Under the pieces are notes generated by a model that saw only the letters and a list, made by a program, of their open reading frames with translations, did not search any database and was not told the origin of the DNA. From contig JAHBTE010000001.1 in NCBI GenBank assembly GCA_019638675.1, positions 776,605-840,604 of the forward strand: 64,000 nt of DNA, written 5' to 3'. Below, one piece after another: positions 41,732 to 50,702 of this stretch (the first letter of the stretch is position 1; every line of letters begins with the position of its first letter). The stretch comes from Fimbriimonadaceae bacterium (GTDB taxonomy: Bacteria > Armatimonadota > Fimbriimonadia > Fimbriimonadales > Fimbriimonadaceae). A program made the position numbers and the translations under genes.

Positions 41732-43009
41732 ATGAACGCAAGACTCAAAAAAGTTTTAATCGTAGGGGCAATTCTCTTTGGAGCGGTGCTTCTGCTTTGC
41801 GCCATCGGTGGAACGTGGATTTATCAAGGGCTGATGAAATCAGCAAACGATCTAACCAACCAAGAGCAACTTGCGATCAAAAACGGCATCTTAGCGGGAG
41901 ACGAGTCGGAAAGATCACTTGCTCCAACGGAAAACGCGGCAGTGATGTTAAAGCACGCGTTTGATGAATGGCAAGCCCTTCGCCCTCAAATCACCGATGA
42001 GCGCTGGGAATCTTTTTTAAATGGCACAGCCGGGGAAGACGCTGACCAAATTGTGGTCTATATGAAGCCGGTTACCGATTTGGTGATAGAAGCAGGAAAA
42101 ACACCAAAGGTTCAATGGAATATCGATTACTCTTCTGGAGCATTTTCTTCCTATCCGGTTTGGCCAGCGGTGGTAGATAGCGTAAAGATCAGCGCGAGCC
42201 TTCTGGGGACTCCTGCATTAATTACGTCCTCAAATGGGAGTACAACTATTGCCTCTCCGCTACAAGTTTCAAATCATATTCTCGCTAGCCATGACCCAGG
42301 TTCGCTTAGGGCCACCGCGGAAATTCGTCGGTCAGTTCTAACTCAATTGGGCAAGGTTTTAGAGGCGAATTGGATGAACGGTCGGGTTTCCTCCGAAGAC
42401 TGCAAATTGCTTATAACTGAGCTAGAAAAGGCTAAGCCCATTGATCCGCTCCCCATATGGCGGACAACTGCTTACCTGCAATACAGCACGTGGGAGAATT
42501 ACGACAAGCTCACCGACGATCAGAAGAAACTATTCAAGGACATTCCACGCGATCACCCCACTATGATTGATGCTGGTAGTTCGGAAATATTAAAGTTCTG
42601 GAACGATGCGTTAGCGGAAGCTCAAGGAAAATGGCAATTGGAACAGCTTTTATTGCTGGCAAGAAAAGTTGATGCGCTGAGAACTAAAACAGAGCAACCT
42701 CAAATGCCTTTACAACGATTGTGGGAACTGGATTCGGCAAAAAGCGGGGCTGGCTCGGTGGATTGGCTTTTGACTGAAGAATTGCTTCAGCTGACTATCC
42801 AGGCATTGGAAGTGTTAACGGTAAGCCAGAACGGCTTTCCTGAAAAGTTTGATTGTAAGCGAACCAGCGTTATTGGAATGAAGGAATTTACCTACCAGCG
42901 CACTGCAAACGGTTTTAAGATTTTTGCAGAACCCAGCAATCTGATTCCCGCTAATTCGACTCTGACCGATGTGAAAATGGTCTATGAATTTAATCCAACC
43001 AAGAAATAA
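41732..43009 (+). CDS. Membrane-anchored hypothetical protein
   Basis: 425 residues. A single N-terminal membrane helix (about 8-30, VLIVGAILFGAVLLLCAIGG) is followed by a large periplasmic or extracytoplasmic domain that is mostly helical with several Trp-rich stretches (LPIWRTTAYLQYSTWENYDK) and no cysteine pattern or enzymatic motif I recognise. Not assigned to a family. It overlaps tail to tail by 20 bases with the HAD phosphatase gene. Divergent from the VOC gene; an operator-like inverted repeat lies 9 bases before its start. Confidence 0.7.
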   Translation: MNARLKKVLIVGAILFGAVLLLCAIGGTWIYQGLMKSANDLTNQEQLAIKNGILAGDESERSLAPTENAAVMLKHAFDEWQALRPQITDERWESFLNGTAGEDADQIVVYMKPVTDLVIEAGKTPKVQWNIDYSSGAFSSYPVWPAVVDSVKISASLLGTPALITSSNGSTTIASPLQVSNHILASHDPGSLRATAEIRRSVLTQLGKVLEANWMNGRVSSEDCKLLITELEKAKPIDPLPIWRTTAYLQYSTWENYDKLTDDQKKLFKDIPRDHPTMIDAGSSEILKFWNDALAEAQGKWQLEQLLLLARKVDALRTKTEQPQMPLQRLWELDSAKSGAGSVDWLLTEELLQLTIQALEVLTVSQNGFPEKFDCKRTSVIGMKEFTYQRTANGFKIFAEPSNLIPANSTLTDVKMVYEFNPTKK

Positions 43010-43766
43010 GCTCTTGAAGAGTTTTGCTTCCCAATTGACCTGGCGGAACCTCATCGGTTACGCCCGTCAAAACCAGCCAAGTCGTTGCCCCAGCCGCGAC
43101 CCCGCAAGCGATATCTGTGTCTAAACGGTCACCAACCACAATTGCTTGCCCTGGTGCTATGCCAAGAGATGAACACGCCTGCAAAACCATTTGAGGTTGA
43201 GGTTTGCCAACAACGAGCGGATTCACACCTGAAGCGGTTGCTACCGCCGCGACGATGCTCCCCGCTCCCGGGATCAAAGCCCCTCCTTCAAAGGGGTAAG
43301 TGGGGTCAAGGTTCGTAGCGATAAATTGTGCGCCGCCGCGAATAGAATTCGATGCTAACCTGAGCTTTTCGTAGTCGAACGAGCGGCAAATTCCTACAAC
43401 CACGGCGTCTGCGGGTTCTCCGAGGGGAACTTCGCTTAACTCCGATTCTGCAAGAGACTCACCAAGTCCAACTTCGCCAATATAAGAATACGTTTGATGC
43501 AGAGAATCTTTGAGAAATTGAGCAGCAGTCATGCCCGAGCTGAGAACCCAGCTCGGTTCGCATGGAATACCCAGATTCAATAATTTTTGTGTGATCTGTT
43601 CCGGGCGGGCTGCAGAATTATTTGTCAGGTACCGGATTGCAAAACCACGCCCGATGAACTCATGGATTGATTCGACGGCATCGGGGCAGGCTTCCGAACC
43701 TCGGTAAACCGTTCCATCCAAATCGAGCAGAACAGCTTTGATACTTTCGGGATTAAAGTGACTCAC
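42990..43766 (-). CDS. HAD-IIA family phosphatase (NagD/PNPase-like)
   Basis: 258 residues. Motif I AVLLDLDGTVYRG (nucleophile Asp), motif II YLTNNSA, motif III Lys in VVGKPQPQM, motif IV VVGDRLDTDIACG. This is the HAD subfamily IIA (NagD, phosphoglycolate/p-nitrophenyl phosphatase group) with its C2A-type cap between motifs II and III. Substrate unknown; nucleotides and sugar phosphates are usual. GTG start overlapping the polyprenyl synthase stop (GTGA), so translation is coupled to the isoprenoid gene. Confidence 0.9.
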   Translation of the reverse strand: MSHFNPESIKAVLLDLDGTVYRGSEACPDAVESIHEFIGRGFAIRYLTNNSAARPEQITQKLLNLGIPCEPSWVLSSGMTAAQFLKDSLHQTYSYIGEVGLGESLAESELSEVPLGEPADAVVVGICRSFDYEKLRLASNSIRGGAQFIATNLDPTYPFEGGALIPGAGSIVAAVATASGVNPLVVGKPQPQMVLQACSSLGIAPGQAIVVGDRLDTDIACGVAAGATTWLVLTGVTDEVPPGQLGSKTLQELISWLD

Positions 43767-44791
43767 GATTGTCGAGCCAAGACGAATTTAGTCACGCTGA
43801 GGAGCAGGTTTTTCTCGGGTGAATCAGGCAAACTTTCTAAGCTTAAGTTAGCCAAACTGCCATGTTCCCGAGCATCTTGATCTGCTTGTCCGAGTGAACC
43901 GCACGAGTTCATCCAACCGATAATTTGATCGATTTCAGCATCGGTTGATCCGTTACCAAACTTCTTGCCGACAAAGGCAGATTCTTCATCGCTCAGCTCT
44001 GGAATCAGATACAGAAGCGGCAGTGTCGCTTGGCCCTCTCGGAAATCTGTAGCCAGCGGCTTACCGGTCTTTTTCGTGTCGCCACGGAAGTCCAGCAGAT
44101 CGTCAACAATCTGGAATGCCATGCCTAAGTGGTGACCGTAGGCTCCAAGTGAATTCTGAACTTGCTCATTTGGAGTAGCGATCATTGCCCCGATTCGGCA
44201 ACAGCATTCTATAAAGCTTGCGGTTTTCATCCGAAGAACCTGCAAATGATCCTCTCGAGAAACCATTAGTTCGCCACGAAGTTCAAGTTCTCTGACTTCA
44301 CCTTCGGCGAGTTCAACAACCGCCTGGCTGACCGTGCGAATGATCGGTAAGTCACCGTCCTCCGCCAGAATTTTCATGGCCTTGGCGAGCAGAACGTCTC
44401 CACCCAAAATGCTGGCCGTGTTGCCGTACTGTGAGAATGCGGTCGGTTTGCCCCGACGAGTCGCCGCATCATCAATCACATCGTCGTGAATGAGGGTCGC
44501 CATGTGGATCATCTCCATGGCGGTGCCTAGTCTGATGACTCGCTGAGCATCGTAAGGTTGACCGGTCGCGGCGGCGGATAAACGAACTAAAGCAGGTCGA
44601 AGTCGCTTTCCACCGGCATCTAAAGTGAGCGCACTCACATCTTCCACTAGCTTGATCGGTGAGCCAATTTGACGGTGAAGTTCTGCTTCCACTTCTTCCG
44701 TCCACCGTGACATTTCATCAACGAGTTTCGGAGTGATATTTAGCCCGGTGACGTTTTCGGCGATTTTTGAAAAAAAGCTGGCGACCTTCAC
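43763..44791 (-). CDS. Trans-polyprenyl diphosphate synthase (menaquinone side chain type)
   Basis: 342 residues from GTG 44791, overlapping the menG stop as GTGA; longer readings run inside menG. Condenses isopentenyl diphosphate units into a long-chain polyprenyl diphosphate. Motifs: GGKRLRPALVRL, first Asp-rich LIHDDVIDD, second Asp-rich QIVDDLLDF, with KTASFIECCCRIGA and GDVLLAKAM between. Adjacent to menG, so the product is probably the menaquinone tail; chain length cannot be read from sequence alone. It resembles HepT/octaprenyl synthases. Confidence 0.93.
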   Translation of the reverse strand: MKVASFFSKIAENVTGLNITPKLVDEMSRWTEEVEAELHRQIGSPIKLVEDVSALTLDAGGKRLRPALVRLSAAATGQPYDAQRVIRLGTAMEMIHMATLIHDDVIDDAATRRGKPTAFSQYGNTASILGGDVLLAKAMKILAEDGDLPIIRTVSQAVVELAEGEVRELELRGELMVSREDHLQVLRMKTASFIECCCRIGAMIATPNEQVQNSLGAYGHHLGMAFQIVDDLLDFRGDTKKTGKPLATDFREGQATLPLLYLIPELSDEESAFVGKKFGNGSTDAEIDQIIGWMNSCGSLGQADQDAREHGSLANLSLESLPDSPEKNLLLSVTKFVLARQS

Positions 44792-45510
44792 GCTTTCACG
44801 CCCCAGTGCATGCAAATGTTGCCGAAGTAAAGGCTCTTCATTTGCACATCTTTGAATCCAGCTGATTCCATTGCGGCTTTCAGTTCTTCCCGTGAAACAA
44901 AGTTTTCTGTGCTTTTGGGAAGGTAGGCGTATGCATCGGCTTGGCCCAGAATGCGGCCAAGAAGGGGAACTGTAACGTGGTACATCCAACGGCTGATCGG
45001 GCCGAGAGGGCCGCTCGGTTGAGCCATATCAACCGTGATAAATCGTCCACCGGGCTTAAGAACTCTTGCTGATTCCGCTAACGCGGCGGCAAGATCGGGC
45101 ACGTTGCGCAATCCCCAGCCGACGGTAATTGCATCGAACTGTGCATCTGCGAAAGGCAATTCGGTTGCATCTCCCAGAGTCAATAGGGTTGCCGAATCGA
45201 CTTTCTTCGCGGCGACATCCAGCATCGGTTGACAAAAATCTAAGCCGATCAGTTGTCCGGTTGAGCCAGTCCGTTCGCGAGCGGCGATTAAAAAGTCGCC
45301 CGTGCCACAGCAGAGATCAAGAACGGATTCTCCCGGCTGGAGATTGATGAGAGATACAGCCATTCTGCGCCATCGCAAGTGGCCCTTAGCCGACATGATG
45401 GAATTCGCGAGATCATAAGTGGGGGCAATGCCCGCGAACATTTCGCGAACTGCCTCTCGTTTTTCTTCGCCTTCTGTTTGCCAAGGCTTCATCTTAGTGG
45501 CCTGATCCAT
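44788..45510 (-). CDS. menG: Demethylmenaquinone/ubiquinone biosynthesis C-methyltransferase
   Basis: SAM-dependent methyltransferase, last ring-modifying step of menaquinone (MenG/UbiE) synthesis. 240 residues. UbiE signatures: VREMFAGIAPTYDLANSIMS near the N-terminus, the SAM motif VLDLCCGTGDFLIAA, and the conserved GWGLRNVPDLAAALAESARV and RVLKPGGRF segments. First gene of the menG-polyprenyl synthase-HAD unit; AAGG lies 4 bases before the ATG. Because the pathway partner is menaquinone-type (low-potential quinone) in related bacteria, MenG is preferred over UbiE. Confidence 0.94.
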   Translation of the reverse strand: MDQATKMKPWQTEGEEKREAVREMFAGIAPTYDLANSIMSAKGHLRWRRMAVSLINLQPGESVLDLCCGTGDFLIAARERTGSTGQLIGLDFCQPMLDVAAKKVDSATLLTLGDATELPFADAQFDAITVGWGLRNVPDLAAALAESARVLKPGGRFITVDMAQPSGPLGPISRWMYHVTVPLLGRILGQADAYAYLPKSTENFVSREELKAAMESAGFKDVQMKSLYFGNICMHWGVKA

Positions 45511-45545
45511 CGCGCCTTAGTTCAATACTACCGCCGAACCTGGCA

Positions 45546-45567
45546 GTTTTCAATATTTTTTGAAAAC
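45546..45567. repeat. Inverted repeat in the menG / R3H-ATPase divergent region
   Basis: GTTTTCAA (45546-45553) and TTGAAAAC (45560-45567), a perfect 8-bp pair with a 6-base spacer, about 36 bases upstream of menG. Likely an operator or terminator-like hairpin; nothing else identifiable in 45511-45704. Confidence 0.5.
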
Positions 45568-45704
45568 TTGTGACAAAACACCCGATTGAGCAAGTGAAAA
45601 TACTGGGTTTGGAATCACACTTAACAAGATTTGATGCCGAAACATTAATTGTTCCTAGGATTTCGCAGACATTCCACCATTTTGATCGTCAGAATTGATG
45701 ACTC

Positions 45705-47324
45705 ATGGCGAAACTTCCTGACGGTCTGCTCCAGTTATTGGACGTCCTCCCGCCGGTTATACGTGAGAAACTCGACAACCATCCTGATGTCAACGGTCTC
45801 GTTGAAGTTGTGATGGACTATGGTCGGCCCGCCGAAGCTCGATTCCTCCGCAGTGTAGAACGATGGCCGGGCAATGTAATCACCGAGCATGACATTGAAT
45901 TCACCGTTAAAGAAATCGGTGATTTTGGTGGCGATAACCGGGCAGGAATTGAACGCACTCTCCACCGAATTTCGGCCATCCGAAATCGGCAAGGGCGTGT
46001 GATCGGTTTAACCTGCCGGGTTGGTCGCGCCTTGGAAGGCACGATTGACATCATTGACGACATTGTTCGCAGTGGTCAATCTATCCTCATCCTTGGTCGC
46101 CCTGGCGTCGGGAAAACCACAAAACTCCGTGAAGTCGCCCGTGTTCTCGCCGATGAAGTGAATAAACGAGTTGTCATCGTTGATACCAGCAACGAAATCG
46201 GCGGCGATGGCGATGTTCCTCACCCGGCGGTTGGCAGCGCTCGGCGAATGCAGGTGCCTTCGCCCGCGATGCAACACACCGTCATGATTGAAGCGGTTGA
46301 GAACCACATGCCGGAAGTCATCGTGATTGATGAAATCGGCAATGAAAGTGAAGCTCAAGCCGCGCGCACCATTGCCGAACGAGGCGTACAACTCATCGCA
46401 ACCGCGCACGGACAATCGCTCGAAAACCTCATGCTCAACCCGGCTTTGTGTGACCTAATTGGTGGAATCCAAGCAGTTACTTTGAGCGATGATGAAGCCA
46501 AACGACGAGGTTCACAAAAAACGGTTCTTGAACGCAAAGCTCCGCCTACATTCGATGTCGTGATCGAACTCTTGGACTTCGACAGGCTGGCGGTTCACCA
46601 CAACGTAATGAAGACGGTTGACGTGATGCTTCGCGGTATCGCGCCACGACCAGAACTCCGAGTACGCACTGATCTTGGCGAAGTCGAAGTGGTTCAGAAG
46701 GAGTTCTCTCCAGAACTGGAAGAGCCTGGTTTCAACGAACGCTTCCCAAGTCTGAGCAAAAAGCAAAACACCGAAGTTCCGAATGAATCGTTTTCCCGCC
46801 GTTCCAAAGATGGTCAGCGTGAAAAACCAAAATCGCAAGACGGCCCGAAACTCGACAAGAAAACCGTTCGGATTTATCCGTACGGAATTGCTCGAACGAG
46901 ATTAGAACGTGCGATTCGTGAGAAGCGAGTTCCGGCTCTCATCACAAACGACATTCATCAAGCCGATGCGGTGATTTCGATTCGAAGTGTTCAGCAAGAA
47001 CGTCCGGGCAAGCTCCGCGACATCAGTAAAGACGTGAAGATCGTGACCGTGAAATCCAATACGTTCAGCCAGATTTCTGGCGCGTTGGAAGAAGTGATGC
47101 GGCATTCAACTGGTCAAGATTCCGGCATGGATGCCGCGATCACGGAAGCAGAGGAAGCGGTTAAGATTGTTTTGCAATCGAACAAACCGTATGAACTTCC
47201 ACCTCGCGATGCTCGATTGCGCAAGCAACAGCACCAATACGTCGAGTCGCAGAAGTTAGCGAGTGAATCAGTTGGTCAAGATCCCGAGCGACGCATTCGG
47301 GTGCTTCCGATCAAGCTGAAGTAA
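45705..47324 (+). CDS. SpoIIIAA/Ycf45-like AAA ATPase with C-terminal R3H domain
   Basis: 539 residues. N-terminal region (about 1-110) of the Ycf45/SpoIIIAA type (AEARFLRSVERWPGNVITEHDI), Walker A GRPGVGKTT (131-139), Walker B VIVIDEIGNES, then an arginine-finger-like region. The C-terminal end has a jag-less R3H-like domain at about 490-535 (LPPRDARLRKQQHQYVESQK ... DPERRIRVLPIKLK), a single-stranded nucleic acid-binding module. Common in Cyanobacteria, Armatimonadota and Firmicutes; exact function unknown, probably RNA- or secretion-linked ATPase. Followed by a bidirectional terminator. Confidence 0.88.
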   Translation: MAKLPDGLLQLLDVLPPVIREKLDNHPDVNGLVEVVMDYGRPAEARFLRSVERWPGNVITEHDIEFTVKEIGDFGGDNRAGIERTLHRISAIRNRQGRVIGLTCRVGRALEGTIDIIDDIVRSGQSILILGRPGVGKTTKLREVARVLADEVNKRVVIVDTSNEIGGDGDVPHPAVGSARRMQVPSPAMQHTVMIEAVENHMPEVIVIDEIGNESEAQAARTIAERGVQLIATAHGQSLENLMLNPALCDLIGGIQAVTLSDDEAKRRGSQKTVLERKAPPTFDVVIELLDFDRLAVHHNVMKTVDVMLRGIAPRPELRVRTDLGEVEVVQKEFSPELEEPGFNERFPSLSKKQNTEVPNESFSRRSKDGQREKPKSQDGPKLDKKTVRIYPYGIARTRLERAIREKRVPALITNDIHQADAVISIRSVQQERPGKLRDISKDVKIVTVKSNTFSQISGALEEVMRHSTGQDSGMDAAITEAEEAVKIVLQSNKPYELPPRDARLRKQQHQYVESQKLASESVGQDPERRIRVLPIKLK

Positions 47325-47330
47325 ATAATA

Positions 47331-47366
47331 AATCCCCGCTCAACTCAGTAAGCGGGGATTTTTCTT
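47331..47366. terminator. Bidirectional Rho-independent terminator
   Basis: AATCCCCGCT (47331-47340) and AGCGGGGATT (47351-47360) form a perfect 10-bp stem with a 10-base loop; TTTCTT follows on the plus strand, A-rich sequence precedes it. Placed between convergent R3H-ATPase and LON genes. Confidence 0.9.
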
Positions 47367-47367
47367 A

Positions 47368-48042
47368 TTAATTTGGCGTTATCCATTCGCTCATTTCTTC
47401 AAGCGAAATGTTGGAATAATGCGGCTCTGTGTTGGCGTCCAAGTGGCTGGTAATGATTGGGATCAGCTCAACAAGTCGCTCGGCAGTGTCGGTGTATTCG
47501 AGCAATCGCTGTCGTTCGATATTTTCCAAGGTCAGGAACTCGGCCACAACAAATGAAAGGGCATACGCATCTTCTGGCAAACGAATCTGCGAAATCTGCA
47601 TATTCGCATGTTCAAGCGCATGGGAAATCAAGCTCGTTGTGAGCTCTCGGGTTTTTGCCGCTAAAGCATGAAGTCGGTTTTCGTCATCAACTTCTTCTTC
47701 TTGGATGGATTCAACGTGTCCGACCAAGTAGGGAAAGGAATCTTCATCTAACTTGCGTACTCGAAAACGGCGTTTGCCTTCAATCTGGACATCCATTGTG
47801 TTATCGGCATGGGTTTGAACGCTGATGATTCGACAAGCGGTACCGACCAGATAAGGTTCTGCGTTGCCACCTACTTCGTCGCCAGATTTGATTAAACAGA
47901 CTCCGAATCCGGTTTCACTTCGTAAACAGTTACGGATGAGTTCTTGGTAACGCGGTTCAAATACATGGATCGGCATGCGGGCGAAGGGAAGGAGCACCGC
48001 ATTCAGCGGGAACAAAGGAAGTTCCTCTAACTGATCCATCAT
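47368..48042 (-). CDS. LON N-terminal (substrate-binding) domain protein
   Basis: 224 residues from ATG 48042, a start supported by a TATAAT box 7 bases upstream; a longer reading to 48129 adds 29 unrelated residues. The protein has only the LON substrate-recognition domain: LPLFPLNAVLLPFARMPIHVFEPRYQELIR, then GTACRIISVQTHADNTMDVQIEGKRRFRV and helical C-terminus. No ATPase or protease domain follows, so it is not the Lon protease but a PUA-like adaptor, as in many bacteria. Role unknown. Confidence 0.9.
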   Translation of the reverse strand: MMDQLEELPLFPLNAVLLPFARMPIHVFEPRYQELIRNCLRSETGFGVCLIKSGDEVGGNAEPYLVGTACRIISVQTHADNTMDVQIEGKRRFRVRKLDEDSFPYLVGHVESIQEEEVDDENRLHALAAKTRELTTSLISHALEHANMQISQIRLPEDAYALSFVVAEFLTLENIERQRLLEYTDTAERLVELIPIITSHLDANTEPHYSNISLEEMSEWITPN

Positions 48043-48049
48043 GAGCTTT

Positions 48050-48055
48050 ATTATA
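48050..48055 (-). promoter_or_regulatory. -10 box TATAAT of a leaderless transcript (LON-domain gene)
   Basis: TATAAT on the minus strand ends 7 bases before ATG 48042. Confidence 0.65.
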
Positions 48056-48159
48056 TCCAGCGAGTTGCCTTGATGTTTTGTTAACAAAACCGGGGCAAAT
48101 GAACTAAATTGTGAAATTGACGGGCACAAAGTCCGGCTAGGTTACGTCGAACTGGAACG

Positions 48160-48237
48160 ATGAATTTGGAGCCTGCCCAACATGGGTATTCTGGTGACTG
48201 CGCCAGTGCGGCTTCGTACTTGAAATTTGGGGCGTAG
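48160..48237 (+). CDS. Possible 25-residue leader peptide before the sensor kinase
   Basis: ATG at 48160 opens 25 codons ending in a TAG that directly abuts the kinase ATG (48235-48237 / 48238), an arrangement compatible with translational coupling. Translation begins MNLEPAQHGYSGDC. No Shine-Dalgarno sequence or conserved motif is visible, so it may be chance. Confidence 0.3.
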   Translation: MNLEPAQHGYSGDCASAASYLKFGA

Positions 48238-49992
48238 ATGAGTATTAACACGATGGGAACATTTGAATCAGAAGATCTGAAGCGGCAGGTTGAGCAACTG
48301 ACGCAACAGCTCGAAGCTTTACGACAAGAAAATAGTTCCTTAAAATCTCAATCTCAAGGTTCCACCGAATCCACTTCAGCACCAGAAGTCCGTTCAACTC
48401 CCGCCGAAAGCGGCGTCGAAGTCGGCAATATTCAAGAAGGCGACATCACTCTCCGACGGTTAGTTCAGCGCATTGCAATGATTCTGCAAGCGGAAAAAAT
48501 CGTCATCATGTTTTACGAAACTGAAACGAGTGAACTCGTTGCGATTCCACCTGCATACGGTGTTGATGACGAAAAGCTGGCTCATTTCCGAGTGAGAGCC
48601 ACGCAAGGAATCACGGGAGAAGTCTTCCGCGAAGCAGTTCCCGCAATTTTCCATAACGCGGCTAACGACGACCGCACCAAGAAAGATTTGGTGAGCTTGT
48701 TCCATGTGAATAATGGAATCACCGTTCCTCTGATCATCGAAAAGCGCGACGATGAAAACCGTATTGTCGACCGAACCACAATCGGGGTTCTTCACGCATT
48801 CAACAAGCGGCACGGCGAAGATTTCAATGACGAAGACGTTCGATTGCTAGAACGAATGGCAAAGAACGTTGGCTCAATCATCGCCAACCTCCAGCTCTAC
48901 AAAGCGGTTATGAAGGAGCGCGAAGAGCTTCTTCAAACCTTTGAATCCCTAACCAGTGGCTTGGTGCTCATCACTCCAGAAGGAAAGATCAGCCAGATGA
49001 ACGCTTCCGCCCGAGCGGTGTTCCGCATGGAAGGAGAAGTGATCGGCGAACACTACACTAAGGTCACCGAAAATCCGCATCTCATCGAATTTCTTGAATC
49101 TGGACTTGCAGGTGGCGAACCAACCCCGATCGAAATTGAAATCGACCTGAAAGCAACGCTTCGCGATTACAGTGTCCAAGGTGCGCAAGTTCGCAATGAA
49201 GATGGAAAGCAACTGGGATTTGTTACCATCATTCAAGACATCACCGAGCAAAAGAATCTGGACAAGATGAAGAGCTCGTTTGTTGCGATGGCATCGCACG
49301 AACTCCGCACGCCATTGACCGCGATTAAAGGCTTCTCCAGCACGTTGCTTGATGGCGTTGATCACAACCTGTACGACGCCAACGACCAAAAAGAATTCCT
49401 TGGCATCATCGTTGGTGAATGCGACCGACTTCGCCGCTTGATTGACGACTTGTTGAACACTGCGCGAATCGAATCTGGTCAAAGTTTAACGCCAAACTAT
49501 ACACAATTCGAGCTTTCGAACATCCTCGAAAAGGTTGTTCGAGTGCAGAACCAAGCATCTGCGCGGCACGAAGTCAAGTTGGAAATCCACGGCGATATTC
49601 CTGCCAAGATCATCGGCGACGAAGACAAGTTCGATCAAATTCTCACAAACTTGCTCAACAACGCAATCAAGTATTCGCCGGAAGGCGGCGACGTTATCGT
49701 TCATGCTTGGTGTGAAGGCGACGACAAGATAAAAATCGGCGTGCAAGACCATGGAATCGGTATTCCTAAAGAACACTTGGGCAAAGTTTTCGAACGATTC
49801 CATCGTGTTAATAACGAAGACAACCGAAAGATTTACGGAACCGGACTTGGTCTTTTCCTAGTGCGACACCTTGTGGAAGAGGTTCACCTCGGAGAAATTT
49901 GGGTTGAATCTGAAGTTGGTAAGGGTTCCATGTTCCTCTTCACCATGCCGAAGGAAATCGACATCGAAAAAGCGAAGGAACTCAACAGCTAA
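48238..49992 (+). CDS. Soluble sensor histidine kinase with GAF and PAS domains
   Basis: 584 residues, no membrane helix, so an intracellular sensor. Coiled coil at about 10-40, low-complexity linker, GAF domain at about 65-220 (LRRLVQRIAMILQAEKIVIM to GSIIANLQLY), PAS at about 230-340 (TFESLTSGLVLITPEGKISQ), then HisKA with the phospho-acceptor H354 in MASHELRTPLTAI, and an HATPase domain with N box NLLNNAIKYSPEGG, G1 DHGIGI, F box FERFHR and G2 GTGLGLFLVR. No response regulator is adjacent; the downstream gene is a HAD phosphatase 2 bases later, so it is an orphan here. Confidence 0.94.
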   Translation: MSINTMGTFESEDLKRQVEQLTQQLEALRQENSSLKSQSQGSTESTSAPEVRSTPAESGVEVGNIQEGDITLRRLVQRIAMILQAEKIVIMFYETETSELVAIPPAYGVDDEKLAHFRVRATQGITGEVFREAVPAIFHNAANDDRTKKDLVSLFHVNNGITVPLIIEKRDDENRIVDRTTIGVLHAFNKRHGEDFNDEDVRLLERMAKNVGSIIANLQLYKAVMKEREELLQTFESLTSGLVLITPEGKISQMNASARAVFRMEGEVIGEHYTKVTENPHLIEFLESGLAGGEPTPIEIEIDLKATLRDYSVQGAQVRNEDGKQLGFVTIIQDITEQKNLDKMKSSFVAMASHELRTPLTAIKGFSSTLLDGVDHNLYDANDQKEFLGIIVGECDRLRRLIDDLLNTARIESGQSLTPNYTQFELSNILEKVVRVQNQASARHEVKLEIHGDIPAKIIGDEDKFDQILTNLLNNAIKYSPEGGDVIVHAWCEGDDKIKIGVQDHGIGIPKEHLGKVFERFHRVNNEDNRKIYGTGLGLFLVRHLVEEVHLGEIWVESEVGKGSMFLFTMPKEIDIEKAKELNS

Positions 49993-49994
49993 AT

Positions 49995-50648
49995 ATGTTG
50001 GGAGGAGTCGTCTTTGATTTTGACGGCTTAATACTAGATACCGAGACACCAGAATTTCATGCCTGGGGCTCGGTATTTTCGCATTACGGGGTCACGCTTG
50101 AAATACACGAATGGGCGAAGTGCGTGGGCGGCGGGAATCCGCCTTGGCGGGTAGATCAGCATCTCTTAGAATTAGTGCCGGCAGTTGACCTCAAGTTGGT
50201 TCACAAGCAGGTTCATGAAATTCGCGACGCGATCCTGATTGATTTAGAACTCCAGCCGGGCGCACTTGCCGTTTTTGACCTCTTAGAACAACTCAACATC
50301 CCTTTCGGAATTGCATCCAGCTCTCGGAGTTTGTGGGTCGAAGGTTTCCTTGCCAACCACGGTCTACGGCATAAGTTTTCGGTGATCAAAACCTGGGATA
50401 TGGTTGGAGCGAAAAAACCTGACCCTAGGCTTTATTTGACCGCCTGTGAGGCTCTACATATAGCCCCGGAAAAGTCAATCGCGTTTGAAGATTCACCCAA
50501 CGGGATTCTTGCCGCAAAACGAGCCGGGATGACTGCGGTAGCTGTACCGAATTCAGTCACAAAGAACTTTGACTTAAGCGGGGCTGACATCCAACTAACG
50601 ACTTTAGAAGAAGTCAACGAAGAATTATTGAAATCTTGGCTCAAATAA
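49995..50648 (+). CDS. HAD hydrolase, beta-phosphoglucomutase-like
   Basis: 217 residues. Motif I FDFDGLILDTETPEFHAW (DxDG-type with the DTE that marks the beta-phosphoglucomutase/phosphatase group), helical cap, motif II IASSSR, motif III KPDPRLY, motif IV FEDSPNGILAAKRAG. This is subfamily IA; substrate not identifiable. The start is 2 bases after the histidine kinase, so they are probably co-transcribed. Confidence 0.9.
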   Translation: MLGGVVFDFDGLILDTETPEFHAWGSVFSHYGVTLEIHEWAKCVGGGNPPWRVDQHLLELVPAVDLKLVHKQVHEIRDAILIDLELQPGALAVFDLLEQLNIPFGIASSSRSLWVEGFLANHGLRHKFSVIKTWDMVGAKKPDPRLYLTACEALHIAPEKSIAFEDSPNGILAAKRAGMTAVAVPNSVTKNFDLSGADIQLTTLEEVNEELLKSWLK

Positions 50649-50678
50649 AAAACCGGGCCGGATGATTCATCCAGCCCG
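50645..50678 (-). terminator. Terminator downstream of the STN-domain gene
   Basis: Stem CGGGCCGGATG (50654-50664) with CATCC-A-GCCCG (50668-50678), about 10 bp with one bulge; on the minus strand it is followed by TTTTTTATTT. It can also end the plus-strand HAD transcript. Confidence 0.75.
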
Positions 50679-50702
50679 ATTGATTCTTGTTCCCTGGTTT
50701 GC

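Noticed and set aside
44792-44989. Longer N-terminus for the polyprenyl synthase
   Set aside because: The extra part lies inside menG in another frame; the GTGA overlap gives the natural start.
48043-48129. 29-residue N-terminal extension of the LON-domain protein
   Set aside because: Sequence is not LON-like, and a TATAAT box directly before ATG 48042 marks the start.
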